Shown one piece after another: positions 41,834-50,433 of a stretch of DNA of 64,000 bases. The first letter of the stretch is position 1; the number at the start of each line of letters is the position of its first letter. Under the pieces are notes generated by a model. The model was given only the letters and a program-made list of their open reading frames with translations, ran no database searches and was not told the origin of the DNA. The DNA is from an uncultured Lachnospiraceae bacterium (GTDB taxonomy: Bacteria; Bacillota; Clostridia; Lachnospirales; Lachnospiraceae): contig CAJUBE010000010.1 in assembly GCA_910584725.1 (NCBI GenBank), positions 57,393 to 121,392 on the forward strand, read 5' to 3'. A program made the position numbers and the translations under genes.

Positions 41834-43351
41834 ATGAATATCAAGGATGCAAAGAATTACATCAAAGATTCGGTCAGGATTTATCTGAAAAAGGACGAGG
41901 AGGGGGAGTACCGGATTCCCGTTGTCAGACAGCGGCCGATCTTTCTGCTGGGTGCGCCGGGCATCGGCAAGACGGCGATCATGGAGCAGATTGCGCAGGA
42001 GCTTGGAATTGCGCTGGTGTCTTATTCCATGACCCATCACACGAGACAGTCCGCGCTTGGGCTTCCCTTTATCGTGCACAAGGAGTATGAGGGAAAGGCT
42101 TACGACGTATCGGAGTATACCATGAGTGAGATCATAGCCTCTGTCTATGATGTGATGGCGGAAAGCGGCATTCGGGAAGGAATTTTGTTCTTGGATGAGA
42201 TCAATTGTGTGTCGGAGACGCTGGCACCCTCCATGCTGCAGTTTTTGCAGTATAAGGTTTTCGGCAGGCATCAGGTGCCGGAGGGCTGGGTGATCGTGAC
42301 GGCAGGCAATCCGCCGGAGTACAATAAGTCGGTGCGGGAGTTTGATATTGTGACGTTAGACCGGTTAAAGATTCTGAAGGTGGAGGCGGACTACGCGGTC
42401 TGGCGGGAGTATGCCAGAGAGCGGGGGGTGCACACGGCGATCCTGAACTATCTGGACATGAAAAAGGAAGATTTCTATCAGGTGGAGACCACGGTGAAGG
42501 GCAGAAGCTACATTACGGCGAGAGGATGGGAAGATTTATCCGAGATGTTAAAGCTCTACGAGGAGGAGCAGATCGCGGTGGAGGAGTCCTTTGTCGGCCA
42601 GTATCTGCGGCATGAGCGGGTGGTCAGGGAGTTTACCGCATACTATGACCTGTACCGGAAATACCAGAACGACTATAAGGCGGAAGAGATACTGACCGGT
42701 ATGGTCAGCGAGCAGGTGAAGGATAAGGCGAGGAAGGCGGATTTCGATGAGCGGCTGTCGCTGATGGGTATGCTGATTGACAGAATACAGCAGGATATCC
42801 GCGAGAATATGCTGGAGTCGCAGATTTTAAGCGAACTGATGAACCCCTTAAGGGCGTTGAAGGCAAAGGCGGAGGCGGACGAGACGGCGCAGGAGCTGGC
42901 GGTTCTTGCAGGGAAGCAGGCGCAGGGCAGGCAGAAGGCGATGGAGTCCTTGCAGAAGGCGGGCGCTCTGTCGGCGCGGGACAAGCGGTTGAACAAAGCG
43001 GCGGCCGGTTTTCTTTTTGCTTGTGAAAAGACGCTGCGCCTTGCAAAGACAGAGGATGGACGGGCAGGTTTTGAGAGCGTGAAAGAACAGTTTGACACGA
43101 AAGTGGCCGGGTATAAACAGGACACGGAGCGGGTGAAGGAGCAGCTGCACTTTCTCTTTCAGTTTGTGGAGGACACCTTCGGTTCCGGCAATGAAATGCT
43201 GATTTTGGTGACGGAATGCACGGTGCAGGCGGACTGCGCGAGGTTTATCGGCCTTTACGGATGCGAGGACTACCAGAGACACAATGAGGAGCTGATGCTC
43301 ACCGAGCGGGGGGCTGAGCTGACGGCACGGATTGAGGAACTGGAATTGTGA
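41834..43351 (+). CDS. MoxR-type AAA+ ATPase
   Basis: 505 residues. The N-terminal AAA+ domain has Walker A GAPGIGKTAIM and Walker B GILFLDEINC, the sensor asparagine in IVTAGNPPE, and the arginine-rich FDIVTLDRLK. A long helical C-terminal part (about 260-505) is rich in Glu, Lys and Ala. MoxR ATPases act with VWA proteins as metal-insertion or assembly chaperones; here the VWA-like partner is directly upstream. AGGAG lies before the ATG. The substrate of the pair is unknown. Confidence 0.88.
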   Translation: MNIKDAKNYIKDSVRIYLKKDEEGEYRIPVVRQRPIFLLGAPGIGKTAIMEQIAQELGIALVSYSMTHHTRQSALGLPFIVHKEYEGKAYDVSEYTMSEIIASVYDVMAESGIREGILFLDEINCVSETLAPSMLQFLQYKVFGRHQVPEGWVIVTAGNPPEYNKSVREFDIVTLDRLKILKVEADYAVWREYARERGVHTAILNYLDMKKEDFYQVETTVKGRSYITARGWEDLSEMLKLYEEEQIAVEESFVGQYLRHERVVREFTAYYDLYRKYQNDYKAEEILTGMVSEQVKDKARKADFDERLSLMGMLIDRIQQDIRENMLESQILSELMNPLRALKAKAEADETAQELAVLAGKQAQGRQKAMESLQKAGALSARDKRLNKAAAGFLFACEKTLRLAKTEDGRAGFESVKEQFDTKVAGYKQDTERVKEQLHFLFQFVEDTFGSGNEMLILVTECTVQADCARFIGLYGCEDYQRHNEELMLTERGAELTARIEELEL

Positions 43352-43356
43352 AATAC

Positions 43357-43392
43357 GGCATTCTCCGCATAGATTTGAGATTCCGAAGGATG
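43357..43392. repeat. Truncated palindromic repeat, copy D
   Basis: GGCATTCTCCGCAT, 3 bases, TTTGAGATTCCG matches the right half of copy A (22634-22662) almost exactly. The left half is missing. It begins 6 bp after the MoxR stop codon. Confidence 0.7.
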
Positions 43393-43411
43393 AAATGGCG
43401 GGAACAAAACG

Positions 43412-44335
43412 ATGGAAAGAAAAATAAAGCATGGGGAATTGAATATGCCGCAGGGCGTTCTGTCCTATAAGACGGACGGAGAGGCGGCGGAGATCACGGG
43501 ATACCGGGGAAAGGATACGGAGATTGCCGTGCCGCCCGTGGCAGGCGGCTGTTCTGTGACACGCATCGGGAAGAAGGCATTCCTGAGCAATAAGCTGCTG
43601 AAGGAGATTTCCCTGCCGGAATCGGTAGTCAGGATCGACGACTGGGCCTTTGCTTACTGTGCGAAGCTTGCGCGGGTGATCCTGCCCTATCACCGCATGG
43701 AGATCGGACAGGGGATTTTCAGGGATTGCTTCCTGCTGGAACAGATTGTGGATGAGGGTGCGGACGCCGGGGAGAAAAAGACTGCGGACACAGCTTTTCT
43801 TCTGGCGGCCGTTATGAGCAGGCTTGACGCTTTTTATCTGTTTGATTTTGAAAATGCGGGCACGCCCGAATGGATCGCACAGTGGGACGGGCGGATGCAG
43901 ACTTTGATGGAGCGGGTGGACGCGGAAGGGTTTTCCAAAATGCTGCTCTGCGGGGAGGAGGATTACGGCAGCAGGGAGAACAATCTGGATTATTACACAG
44001 AGCAGCGCAGGCGGGAGAAGGTGCGGCTTGCCATGCTGCGGCTCATGCATGATTATGGGCTTAAGCAGGAGGTGCGGGAAAAACTGGAACGCTATCTCCT
44101 TTCCCATATAAAAGGGTGCGAGACGGAGGAGACGTGGAAAGTGGTGCTGGAGGAATACGGGGATGATCTGCGATACTATCAGTTCCTCACACAGCTTGGC
44201 GGCGTTACCAGAGAGAATTTTCAGCCGATGATGGAGGATATGGGACAGGCCCACACCGAGATGAAAGCGTATCTGATGAAGTATCATGGGGAGCGGCACG
44301 GGCAGGCGGATGTTTTTGATGCGTTTGCACTGTGA
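43412..44335 (+). CDS. Leucine-rich-repeat protein associated with the MoxR/VWA pair
   Basis: 307 residues. The N-terminal third has two or three LRR_5-like units (TRIGKKAFLSNKLLKEISLP, RIDDWAFAYCAKL). The C-terminal two thirds are helical and charged with no recognised domain. No signal peptide, so unlike the secreted BspA proteins it is cytoplasmic. Third in line after the VWA and MoxR genes, so it may be a substrate adaptor for them (inference). An in-frame ATG at 43445 is an alternative start; neither site is strong. Confidence 0.7.
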   Translation: MERKIKHGELNMPQGVLSYKTDGEAAEITGYRGKDTEIAVPPVAGGCSVTRIGKKAFLSNKLLKEISLPESVVRIDDWAFAYCAKLARVILPYHRMEIGQGIFRDCFLLEQIVDEGADAGEKKTADTAFLLAAVMSRLDAFYLFDFENAGTPEWIAQWDGRMQTLMERVDAEGFSKMLLCGEEDYGSRENNLDYYTEQRRREKVRLAMLRLMHDYGLKQEVREKLERYLLSHIKGCETEETWKVVLEEYGDDLRYYQFLTQLGGVTRENFQPMMEDMGQAHTEMKAYLMKYHGERHGQADVFDAFAL

Positions 44336-44345
44336 AATTTGGGGC

Positions 44346-44374
44346 TTGCACAATAGCCGGTTATATGGTATTAT
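44346..44374 (+). promoter_or_regulatory. Promoter of secG-rnr-smpB
   Basis: TTGCAC (44346-44351), 17 bp, TATTAT (44369-44374). The 150-nt leader to secG contains CCCGCGAGC and GCTCGCTGCGGGG arms that could fold into one long imperfect stem. Confidence 0.6.
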
Positions 44375-44524
44375 GAAATCTGCTTGATTCCCGCGAGCAA
44401 TGAGCCAAGCGGTGCGAAGCAGACATTTGGCGAATGCTGTGAGGGTCACATGCCCTGTCAGCTCGCTGCGGGGATGGTGACAGGCAGAAGAAGATTTCGT
44501 GTTTTTTCGGAATGGAGGATAAAG

Positions 44525-44764
44525 ATGGGCGCATTGAGAATTATACTGACAGTGATTTATATTTTAATATGTATCGCATTGGTGGTATTGGTGCTGATGC
44601 AGGAGGGAAAGACAGCCGGACTTGGCGCGATCAGCGGCGCGGCGGAAACCTACTGGGGTAAGAACAAGGGCCGCTCCATGGAAGGAAAGCTCGTCAAGAT
44701 CACGACGGGGCTTGCGGTCGGGTTCATGTTACTGGCGGTTGTTTTGAATCTAACGTTATTCTAA
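44525..44764 (+). CDS. secG: Preprotein translocase subunit SecG
   Basis: 79 residues, two membrane helices: ALRIILTVIYILICIALVVL and the C-terminal TTGLAVGFMLLAVVLNLTLF. Between them lies the conserved MQEGKTAGLGAISG...TYWGKNKGRSMEG loop. SecG helps SecYE-SecA translocate proteins. ATG at 44525 has GGAGG 6 bases upstream; the in-frame stretch from 44384 is leader. It precedes rnr and smpB, a gene order common in Firmicutes. Confidence 0.93.
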   Translation: MGALRIILTVIYILICIALVVLVLMQEGKTAGLGAISGAAETYWGKNKGRSMEGKLVKITTGLAVGFMLLAVVLNLTLF

Positions 44765-44776
44765 AGCAGAAAGAAC

Positions 44777-44815
44777 GAAAAGCACTCTTGCACGGCTGTG
44801 GTGAGGGTGCTTTTC
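44777..44815 (+). terminator. Hairpin between secG and rnr
   Basis: GAAAAGCACTC and GAGGGTGCTTTTC form a stem of about 11 bp. The right arm has only TTTT, so it may be a weak terminator or a processing site. Confidence 0.5.
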
Positions 44816-44850
44816 CGCGTATAAGCAGAGACAACGAAAATGGAAGGCAA

Positions 44851-46989
44851 ATGGACACACAATTTGAAAAACGAAAAAATTTAATATGCGAGCTGGTAGC
44901 CGACGAACAGTATGTGCCGATGAAGGAAAAGGAGCTGGCGGCATTTATGCAGGTGGCCCCGGCGGACAGGGACATGTTTCGGGAAGTGCTTAACGCCCTT
45001 TTGTCGGAGGGGAAAATACAGCTCACGAGACAGGGCAGATATGTGAAGCCGGACGAAAACCGTCCTGTGGGAATCTTTATCAGCCACGCAAAAGGCTTCG
45101 GCTTTGTGGAGGTCGAGGGGGATGAAGAAGACTTTTACATTCCCGAGGACAAGACAAACGGCGCTTTTCACATGGACAGGGTGCAGATCGCGTTCCTTCC
45201 CGGACGGCGTGGACAGAGGCGTGAGGCGGAGGTCGTCCGCGTTCTGGAGCGGGGCACGAAACAGCTTGTGGGCACTTACGAGCAGTCCCAAAACTTTGGG
45301 TTTGTCATTCCGGATAACAATAAGATCGGCACGGATGTGTTTGTGCCGAAGGAGCGCTCCAAGGGGGCGGTTACGGGACACAAGGTTGTGGTGGAGCTGA
45401 CATCCTACGGGGATGAAAGCCATAAGCCGGAGGGCCGGGTGGTGGAAATCCTTGGGCATATCAATGATCCCGGTGTGGATATCATGTCCATTGTACGCGG
45501 CTTTGCACTTCCCACGGAATTTGGCGAAAAAGTTTTGAATCAGGCAAATCGGACGCCGGATGAGGTGTCGGAGGCGGATTGTGCAGGGCGCATGGATCTG
45601 CGCGACCTGCAGATGGTCACTATAGACGGGGAGGACGCCAAGGATCTGGACGACGCGGTCAGTCTTTACCTGGATGAAGCAGGGCTTTTTCATCTGGGCG
45701 TCCATATCGCGGATGTGACGAACTATGTGCAGGAAAATTCCGCGCTGGACTGGGAGGCTTTGGAGCGGGGCACCAGCGTTTATCTCGTGGATCGGGTGAT
45801 TCCCATGCTGCCCCACAAGCTATCCAATGGCATCTGCTCATTGAATCAGGGCGTGGACAGGCTCGCTATGAGCTGCCTGATGACGATCAACGAAAAGGGA
45901 GAGGTGGCGGATTACGAGATCGCGGAATCCGTGATCCGGGTGGACCGCAGAATGTCTTATACTTCCGTCAGAAAGATTCTGGAGGATCAGGACGAGAAAG
46001 AGCGGAAGGAATATGAGGCGCTTGTCCCCATGTTTGAACAGATGGAGGAACTGGCGGCGCTTCTTCGAAAGAAAAGGCACAAGCGCGGCTCCATCGACTT
46101 TGACTTCGCGGAGAGCAAAATCATTCTGGATGAAAAAGGGCATCCTGTGGAGATTAAACCTTACGAGCGGAATGTGGCGACCAGAATGATCGAGGATTTT
46201 ATGCTGATTGCCAACGAGACTGTTGCACAGCACTTTTTCTGGCTGGAGACGCCTTTTGTCTATCGAACCCACGAGAAGCCTGACCCGGATAAAATAAAAA
46301 AGCTTTCAACCTTTATCAGAAATTTTGGCTATCATATCAAGCAGACGGGAGACGAAATCCACCCGAAGGAGCTGCAGAAACTCCTCGATAAGATTGCGGA
46401 TACGGATGAGGAGACGCTGATCAGCCGTCTGACGCTGCGAAGCATGAAGCAGGCGAAGTACACCGTGGAGTGCACAGGGCATTTTGGGCTTGCCTGTCAA
46501 TATTACTGCCACTTTACCTCGCCCATCAGACGCTATCCGGATCTGCAGATTCACCGTATCATCAAGGAACAGCTTCGGGGAAAGCTTTCCGAGGAGCGTA
46601 TCGGGCATTATGAGGAAAAACTGCCGGAGGTGGCGAAGCACGCTTCCCAAATGGAGCGTCGTGCCGCGGAGGCGGAGCGGGAGACCGACAAGCTTAAGAA
46701 AGCGGAATATATGGAGGAGCGCATCGGGGAGAACTACGACGGCGTGATCTGCGGCATTACTCAGTGGGGCATTTATGTGGAATTGCCCAATACCGTGGAG
46801 GGACTGATCCATGTGTCCTCGCTTGCGGGCGATTATTTCTATTACGACGAGGAAGCCTGCGAGATGGTGGGGAAGGAGAGCGGCATCGCGTACAAGCTGG
46901 GGCAGCGTGTCACCATACAGGTGAAGAGCGTGGACAGGTTGGCGCGGACGGTGGATTTTGTGTTTCCAGTTCAGCCAGACCGAATCTGA
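44851..46989 (+). CDS. rnr: Ribonuclease R
   Basis: About 712 residues. N-terminal helix-turn-helix-like region, two cold-shock domains (GIFISHAKGFGFVEV at about 73; QNFGFVIPDN at about 149), the RNB catalytic domain from about 250 (IDGEDAKDLDDAV carries metal aspartates; SPIRRYPDLQIHR), and a C-terminal S1 domain (GVICGITQWGIYVEL). It degrades structured RNA 3' to 5' and works with SmpB-tmRNA in clearing stalled mRNAs. ATG at 44851 follows GGAAGG at short spacing. smpB follows 26 bp later. Confidence 0.96.
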   Translation: MDTQFEKRKNLICELVADEQYVPMKEKELAAFMQVAPADRDMFREVLNALLSEGKIQLTRQGRYVKPDENRPVGIFISHAKGFGFVEVEGDEEDFYIPEDKTNGAFHMDRVQIAFLPGRRGQRREAEVVRVLERGTKQLVGTYEQSQNFGFVIPDNNKIGTDVFVPKERSKGAVTGHKVVVELTSYGDESHKPEGRVVEILGHINDPGVDIMSIVRGFALPTEFGEKVLNQANRTPDEVSEADCAGRMDLRDLQMVTIDGEDAKDLDDAVSLYLDEAGLFHLGVHIADVTNYVQENSALDWEALERGTSVYLVDRVIPMLPHKLSNGICSLNQGVDRLAMSCLMTINEKGEVADYEIAESVIRVDRRMSYTSVRKILEDQDEKERKEYEALVPMFEQMEELAALLRKKRHKRGSIDFDFAESKIILDEKGHPVEIKPYERNVATRMIEDFMLIANETVAQHFFWLETPFVYRTHEKPDPDKIKKLSTFIRNFGYHIKQTGDEIHPKELQKLLDKIADTDEETLISRLTLRSMKQAKYTVECTGHFGLACQYYCHFTSPIRRYPDLQIHRIIKEQLRGKLSEERIGHYEEKLPEVAKHASQMERRAAEAERETDKLKKAEYMEERIGENYDGVICGITQWGIYVELPNTVEGLIHVSSLAGDYFYYDEEACEMVGKESGIAYKLGQRVTIQVKSVDRLARTVDFVFPVQPDRI

Positions 46990-47015
46990 CAGGTAAATCA
47001 AAGGGAGGTGAGTGT

Positions 47016-47480
47016 ATGGCGAAGGAGCCGATGAAGCTGGTGGCGAACAATAAGAAAGCCTACCATGATTATTTTATAGAGGAAAAATATGAGGCGGGTC
47101 TTGCGCTCCACGGCACGGAGGTGAAGTCCCTGCGCCTGGGAAAGTGCAGCATCAAGGAGGCGTTCGTGCGGATTGAGAACGGGGAGGCGTTTGTCTACGG
47201 CATGAATGTGAGCCCCTATGAGAAGGGAAATATCTTCAACAAAGACCCGCTGCGCACAAGGAAACTGCTGATGCATAAGTTTGAAATCCGAAAACTGGCG
47301 GGAAGAATGGCGGAGCAGGGGTATACCATTGTTCCGCTGCAGGTATACTTTAAGGACGGCAGGGCGAAGATAGAGATCGGCCTTGCCAAAGGCAAGAAGC
47401 TCTACGACAAGCGGCAGGATATCGCGAAGAAGGATCTGCGCAGAGAGCACGAGCGGGAATTTAAAATCAAAAACCTTTAG
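47016..47480 (+). CDS. smpB: SsrA-binding protein SmpB
   Basis: 154 residues, full length. It binds tmRNA and delivers it to stalled ribosomes. Characteristic blocks: NKKAYHDYFIEEKYEAGLAL, GTEVKSLR, NVSPYEKGN, and the basic tail KGKKLYDKRQDIAKKD. AGGGAGGTG precedes the ATG at 47016. The tmRNA gene lies just downstream. Confidence 0.97.
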   Translation: MAKEPMKLVANNKKAYHDYFIEEKYEAGLALHGTEVKSLRLGKCSIKEAFVRIENGEAFVYGMNVSPYEKGNIFNKDPLRTRKLLMHKFEIRKLAGRMAEQGYTIVPLQVYFKDGRAKIEIGLAKGKKLYDKRQDIAKKDLRREHEREFKIKNL

Positions 47481-47481
47481 A

Positions 47482-47511
47482 TTGCATAGATATATGGTAA
47501 TGTGCTATAAT
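47482..47511 (+). promoter_or_regulatory. Promoter of ssrA
   Basis: TTGCAT (47482-47487), 18 bp, TATAAT (47506-47511), beginning 1 bp after the smpB stop codon. It gives a precursor starting near 47518. Confidence 0.75.
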
Positions 47512-47531
47512 CTATATAGCAGAACAAATAT

Positions 47532-47878
47532 GGGCCAGTCAAGGTTTCGACAGGGGTCTTGCAGCTGGAGAAGCTATCCGCAGGCTGATGCGTCAAATCG
47601 CAAACTTAAACACAAACGCTGAAGATAATTTAGCATACGCTGCCTAAAGGCAGCTGTCCGCCTTAGTGCACCTACACATTAAGAACCGGGCATCATCTAT
47701 GTAGGAAACGACGCGGGGGACGCCTCTTACCCGCGGGCGTATCAGAGGCTACTGAATCCACGGGGGTGTCGCTCTCCCGGTGGAGGAGGGAATGAGGAGC
47801 AATCCGCAATGAGTGACTATGATAGTAGAAGGACAGGGAATGGGCTTTTGGACACGGGTTCGACTCCCGTCTGGTCCA
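47532..47878 (+). ncRNA. ssrA: Transfer-messenger RNA (tmRNA)
   Basis: About 347 nt. The 5' end GGGCCAG pairs with CUGGUCC at the 3' end to form the acceptor stem, and GGTTCGACTCCCGT is the T arm. CCA does not appear to be encoded. The tag frame starts with GCA at 47600 and ends at TAA 47645-47647, encoding ANLNTNAEDNLAYAA, ending in the usual protease-recognised AA. Middle pseudoknots follow. It rescues ribosomes stalled on broken mRNA together with the adjacent SmpB. Confidence 0.96.
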
Positions 47879-47895
47879 CTGAAAAGGTTCTTAAA

Positions 47896-47918
47896 ACGCC
47901 GGGAATGTCGGCTTTTTA
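47896..47918 (+). terminator. Terminator of ssrA
   Basis: GCCG and CGGC arms around GGAATGT, extended by A-T pairs, followed by TTTTT. Confidence 0.7.
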
Positions 47919-48059
47919 GGAATCTTTTTTATTTGGGAGGTTATTTGCGTGTGAAATACGGGTATGCGGCGGTACACAATTCACTGGACATCGTTCCCGT
48001 TTGGCTGTAAAATAGAAGGAAATATGGTGTACTTTTACCTAGGGGAGAGAGGGCAAATT

Positions 48060-49784
48060 ATGGCGGAAGAAAAAAGAATGACGAATAAGAAGGACAAAAG
48101 CGCTGCGTTACACTCCGTGAGGACGAAGATCGTGGGGGCGCTGGTGATCGCGATGGCTGTTTTGTCAACGTGTCTGTCGGTGGTGTTGATCAGGAATTTG
48201 CGCATTCCGCTTATGGATTTGAACCAGTGCTATCTCTATGATTTGGCGGTGGCTTACGGTGAAATGCTGCAGTCCCAGATCGAGGTGCAGGGTTATAATA
48301 CGGCGACGCACTACAACAATCTGGATTCTTCCATCGGCGGCGTCGGCCTGCAGAATGTGGACTCCAGTTATGCATATCTGGTTTCGTCGGACGGCACCAT
48401 GCTCTATCATCCGACGAAGGAGAAGGTAGGGCAGCCCGTAGAAAACGAAGTGGTAAAGAATGTGGTGGCGGAGATTGCCGCGGGCGCGGTTCCCGAACCG
48501 ACCGTTGTGGAGTATGCCTTCAATGGCTCCACGAAGTATGCGGCTTACTATGTGACGGAGCGCGGGCATTGCATTCTGGTCGTTTCCGCGGATAAGGACG
48601 ATCTGATGAGCACGGTTCACCGTGTTACGCTCACAGGGACATGCTTTACGGTTGTCATGGTGATTATTGTCAGCATTATTGCCTTCTTCTTTGTAAGTAG
48701 GATTGTGAAGCCCATTATCACGGTGACGGATGTGGTGGGACAGCTTGCCCATATGGATTTCTCAGAGATCGAAGGGCAGGAGAAGCTGACGGCGCGGGCC
48801 GATGAGACAGGGCAGATGAGCCGGGCTGTGGCTGAGCTTCGAAGGCAGCTTGTGGAGGTCGTGAGCGATCTGCGCGGGCAGAGTGAAAAGCTGTACGAGG
48901 CTTCCGACGTATTGAATGTTAACGCCTCGGAGACGGCGACCACGGTGGAACAGGTAGAGAAGGCGGTTTCGGAAATATCCGACGGTGCGTCCTCCCAGGC
49001 GGACGAAACACAGAAAGCCACGGAAAACGTGATTCTGATGGGCAGTATGGTGGAGGAGACCACCAGACAGGTGGAGGAGCTTACCGATAATGCCAACGAT
49101 ATGAGAAAGTCAAGCGACGAAGCGCTTGACACCCTGCAGAATTTGGGAAGAATTAACGAGCGGGCCAGAGAGGCCATCGACGTGATTTACGAGCAGACCA
49201 ACAACACGAATGAATCTGCCATGAAGATCAGAGAGGCCACTTCGCTCATTACTTCCATTGCGGAGGAGACGAACTTACTATCCCTGAATGCAAGTATAGA
49301 GGCGGCAAGAGCGGGTGAGCAGGGCAGAGGGTTCGCGGTGGTGGCAAGCCAGATCCAGAAGCTGGCTGAGCAGTCCAATGATTCTGCCAGACAGATTGAA
49401 AATATCATAGATTCTCTGATTGAGGATTCCCAGAAGTCCGTGGCGACGATGGAGGATGTGAAGAAGATTATGGAGAGTCAGAGCGAGAGCGTGGGCAGAA
49501 CGAACGAGAGCTTTACACAGGTCAGAGACGGTATTACCCAGTCTCTTGACGGGGTAAACCAGATTGCGGATAAGACAAAGAGACTGGATGCAGCCAGGGT
49601 GAACGTGGTGGACGTGGTGCAGAACCTGACGGCCATTGCAGAGGAAAATGCGGCGAGCACGGAGGAGACTTCCGCTTCCGTGACGGAGGTGAGCACTATA
49701 GTGTACAGCATTTCCGAAAATGCGGCGAAGCTCAAAGAGGTGGCGGAGCATCTGGAGCAGAGCATGAGTATCTTCAAAATCTGA
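48060..49784 (+). CDS. Methyl-accepting chemotaxis protein
   Basis: 574 residues. Membrane helix 1 (about 23-43), an outside Cache-like sensor of about 145 residues (SYAYLVSSDGTMLYHP is the Cache signature), helix 2 (about 189-213), HAMP, then a signalling coiled coil with the conserved hairpin tip ETNLLSLNASIEAARAGE (about 405-422). It should control a CheA kinase encoded elsewhere. ATG at 48060 has GGGGAGAGAGGG upstream; in-frame codons back to 47964 look like leader. No other chemotaxis gene is in the window. Confidence 0.93.
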   Translation: MAEEKRMTNKKDKSAALHSVRTKIVGALVIAMAVLSTCLSVVLIRNLRIPLMDLNQCYLYDLAVAYGEMLQSQIEVQGYNTATHYNNLDSSIGGVGLQNVDSSYAYLVSSDGTMLYHPTKEKVGQPVENEVVKNVVAEIAAGAVPEPTVVEYAFNGSTKYAAYYVTERGHCILVVSADKDDLMSTVHRVTLTGTCFTVVMVIIVSIIAFFFVSRIVKPIITVTDVVGQLAHMDFSEIEGQEKLTARADETGQMSRAVAELRRQLVEVVSDLRGQSEKLYEASDVLNVNASETATTVEQVEKAVSEISDGASSQADETQKATENVILMGSMVEETTRQVEELTDNANDMRKSSDEALDTLQNLGRINERAREAIDVIYEQTNNTNESAMKIREATSLITSIAEETNLLSLNASIEAARAGEQGRGFAVVASQIQKLAEQSNDSARQIENIIDSLIEDSQKSVATMEDVKKIMESQSESVGRTNESFTQVRDGITQSLDGVNQIADKTKRLDAARVNVVDVVQNLTAIAEENAASTEETSASVTEVSTIVYSISENAAKLKEVAEHLEQSMSIFKI

Positions 49785-49806
49785 CAGATGTCTTTGAGGG
49801 GTATTT

Positions 49807-50373
49807 ATGGAAAAGCGCGAGGATGATCTGGTCGTCGGCGGCTACCGTTTTGCCACGGTAGCGGATGCGGAGACAGCCAGAATGGAAATAAAAAAGGTAG
49901 AAAATCTGGAACAGCGGCTTGATTACCGTAAGCCCCAGAACGTACTGCTTGTCTATAATCGGGCTGTGGAGAATCAGGTGTTTTTGACCCCCATCGGGCT
50001 GAGCTATCTGCAGAAGATGCAGAAAGAGATGGTGAAGTGGGGCGTGCCGGCGGACAAGGTACAGCCGGTGCCGCTCCGTGGAACATTCAGCAACAAGACG
50101 GCGAACAGCCGCTCGATCAGGATGAGCGTTGCGAAAAGGCACCCGGAGTATCAAGGGCGTTTTGTGACTTCCGTGCTGATCAATGTGGTGCTGGTATTTC
50201 TTGTGGCGGCGATGCTGATGATTGCTTGGAACAGTGATACGCCAAATATTGTAAATTACAGGCAGGCTGTGGTGAATGAATATTCGGAATGGGAGCAGGA
50301 GCTTACCCAAAGGGAACAGGCGGTTCGGGAGGCGCAGCGCAAATTGCAGGCAGAGCAGTTAAATGAACAATGA
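49807..50373 (+). CDS. Single-pass membrane protein of unknown function
   Basis: 188 residues. A basic and acidic N-terminal domain (about 1-118) that looks cytoplasmic, one membrane helix (about 120-141, SVLINVVLVFLVAAMLMIAW), and a C-terminal coiled coil rich in Glu, Gln and Arg. Not recognised. GAGGGG lies before the ATG, 22 bp after the chemoreceptor, so they probably share a transcript. Confidence 0.65.
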   Translation: MEKREDDLVVGGYRFATVADAETARMEIKKVENLEQRLDYRKPQNVLLVYNRAVENQVFLTPIGLSYLQKMQKEMVKWGVPADKVQPVPLRGTFSNKTANSRSIRMSVAKRHPEYQGRFVTSVLINVVLVFLVAAMLMIAWNSDTPNIVNYRQAVVNEYSEWEQELTQREQAVREAQRKLQAEQLNEQ

Positions 50374-50387
50374 CGCAACAGTTCAGG

Positions 50388-50413
50388 AACTAGAAGCCGA
50401 AGGCTGAATAGTT
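50388..50413. repeat. Small C-GAA-G hairpin, first copy
   Basis: AACTA-GA-AGCC-GAA-GGCT-GA-ATAGTT is a nested palindrome. A near-identical and longer version is at 56269-56303, sharing the 20-mer AGCCGAAGGCTGAATAGTTA. Confidence 0.7.
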
Positions 50414-50433
50414 AAAGAGAGGCAGGGCGGTAT

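Noticed and set aside
42848..44449. 533-codon reverse frame opposite the MoxR and LRR genes
   Set aside because: Antisense to genes with clear motifs; the translation is rich in His, Arg and Leu with no domain, as expected for a shadow of codon-biased sequence.
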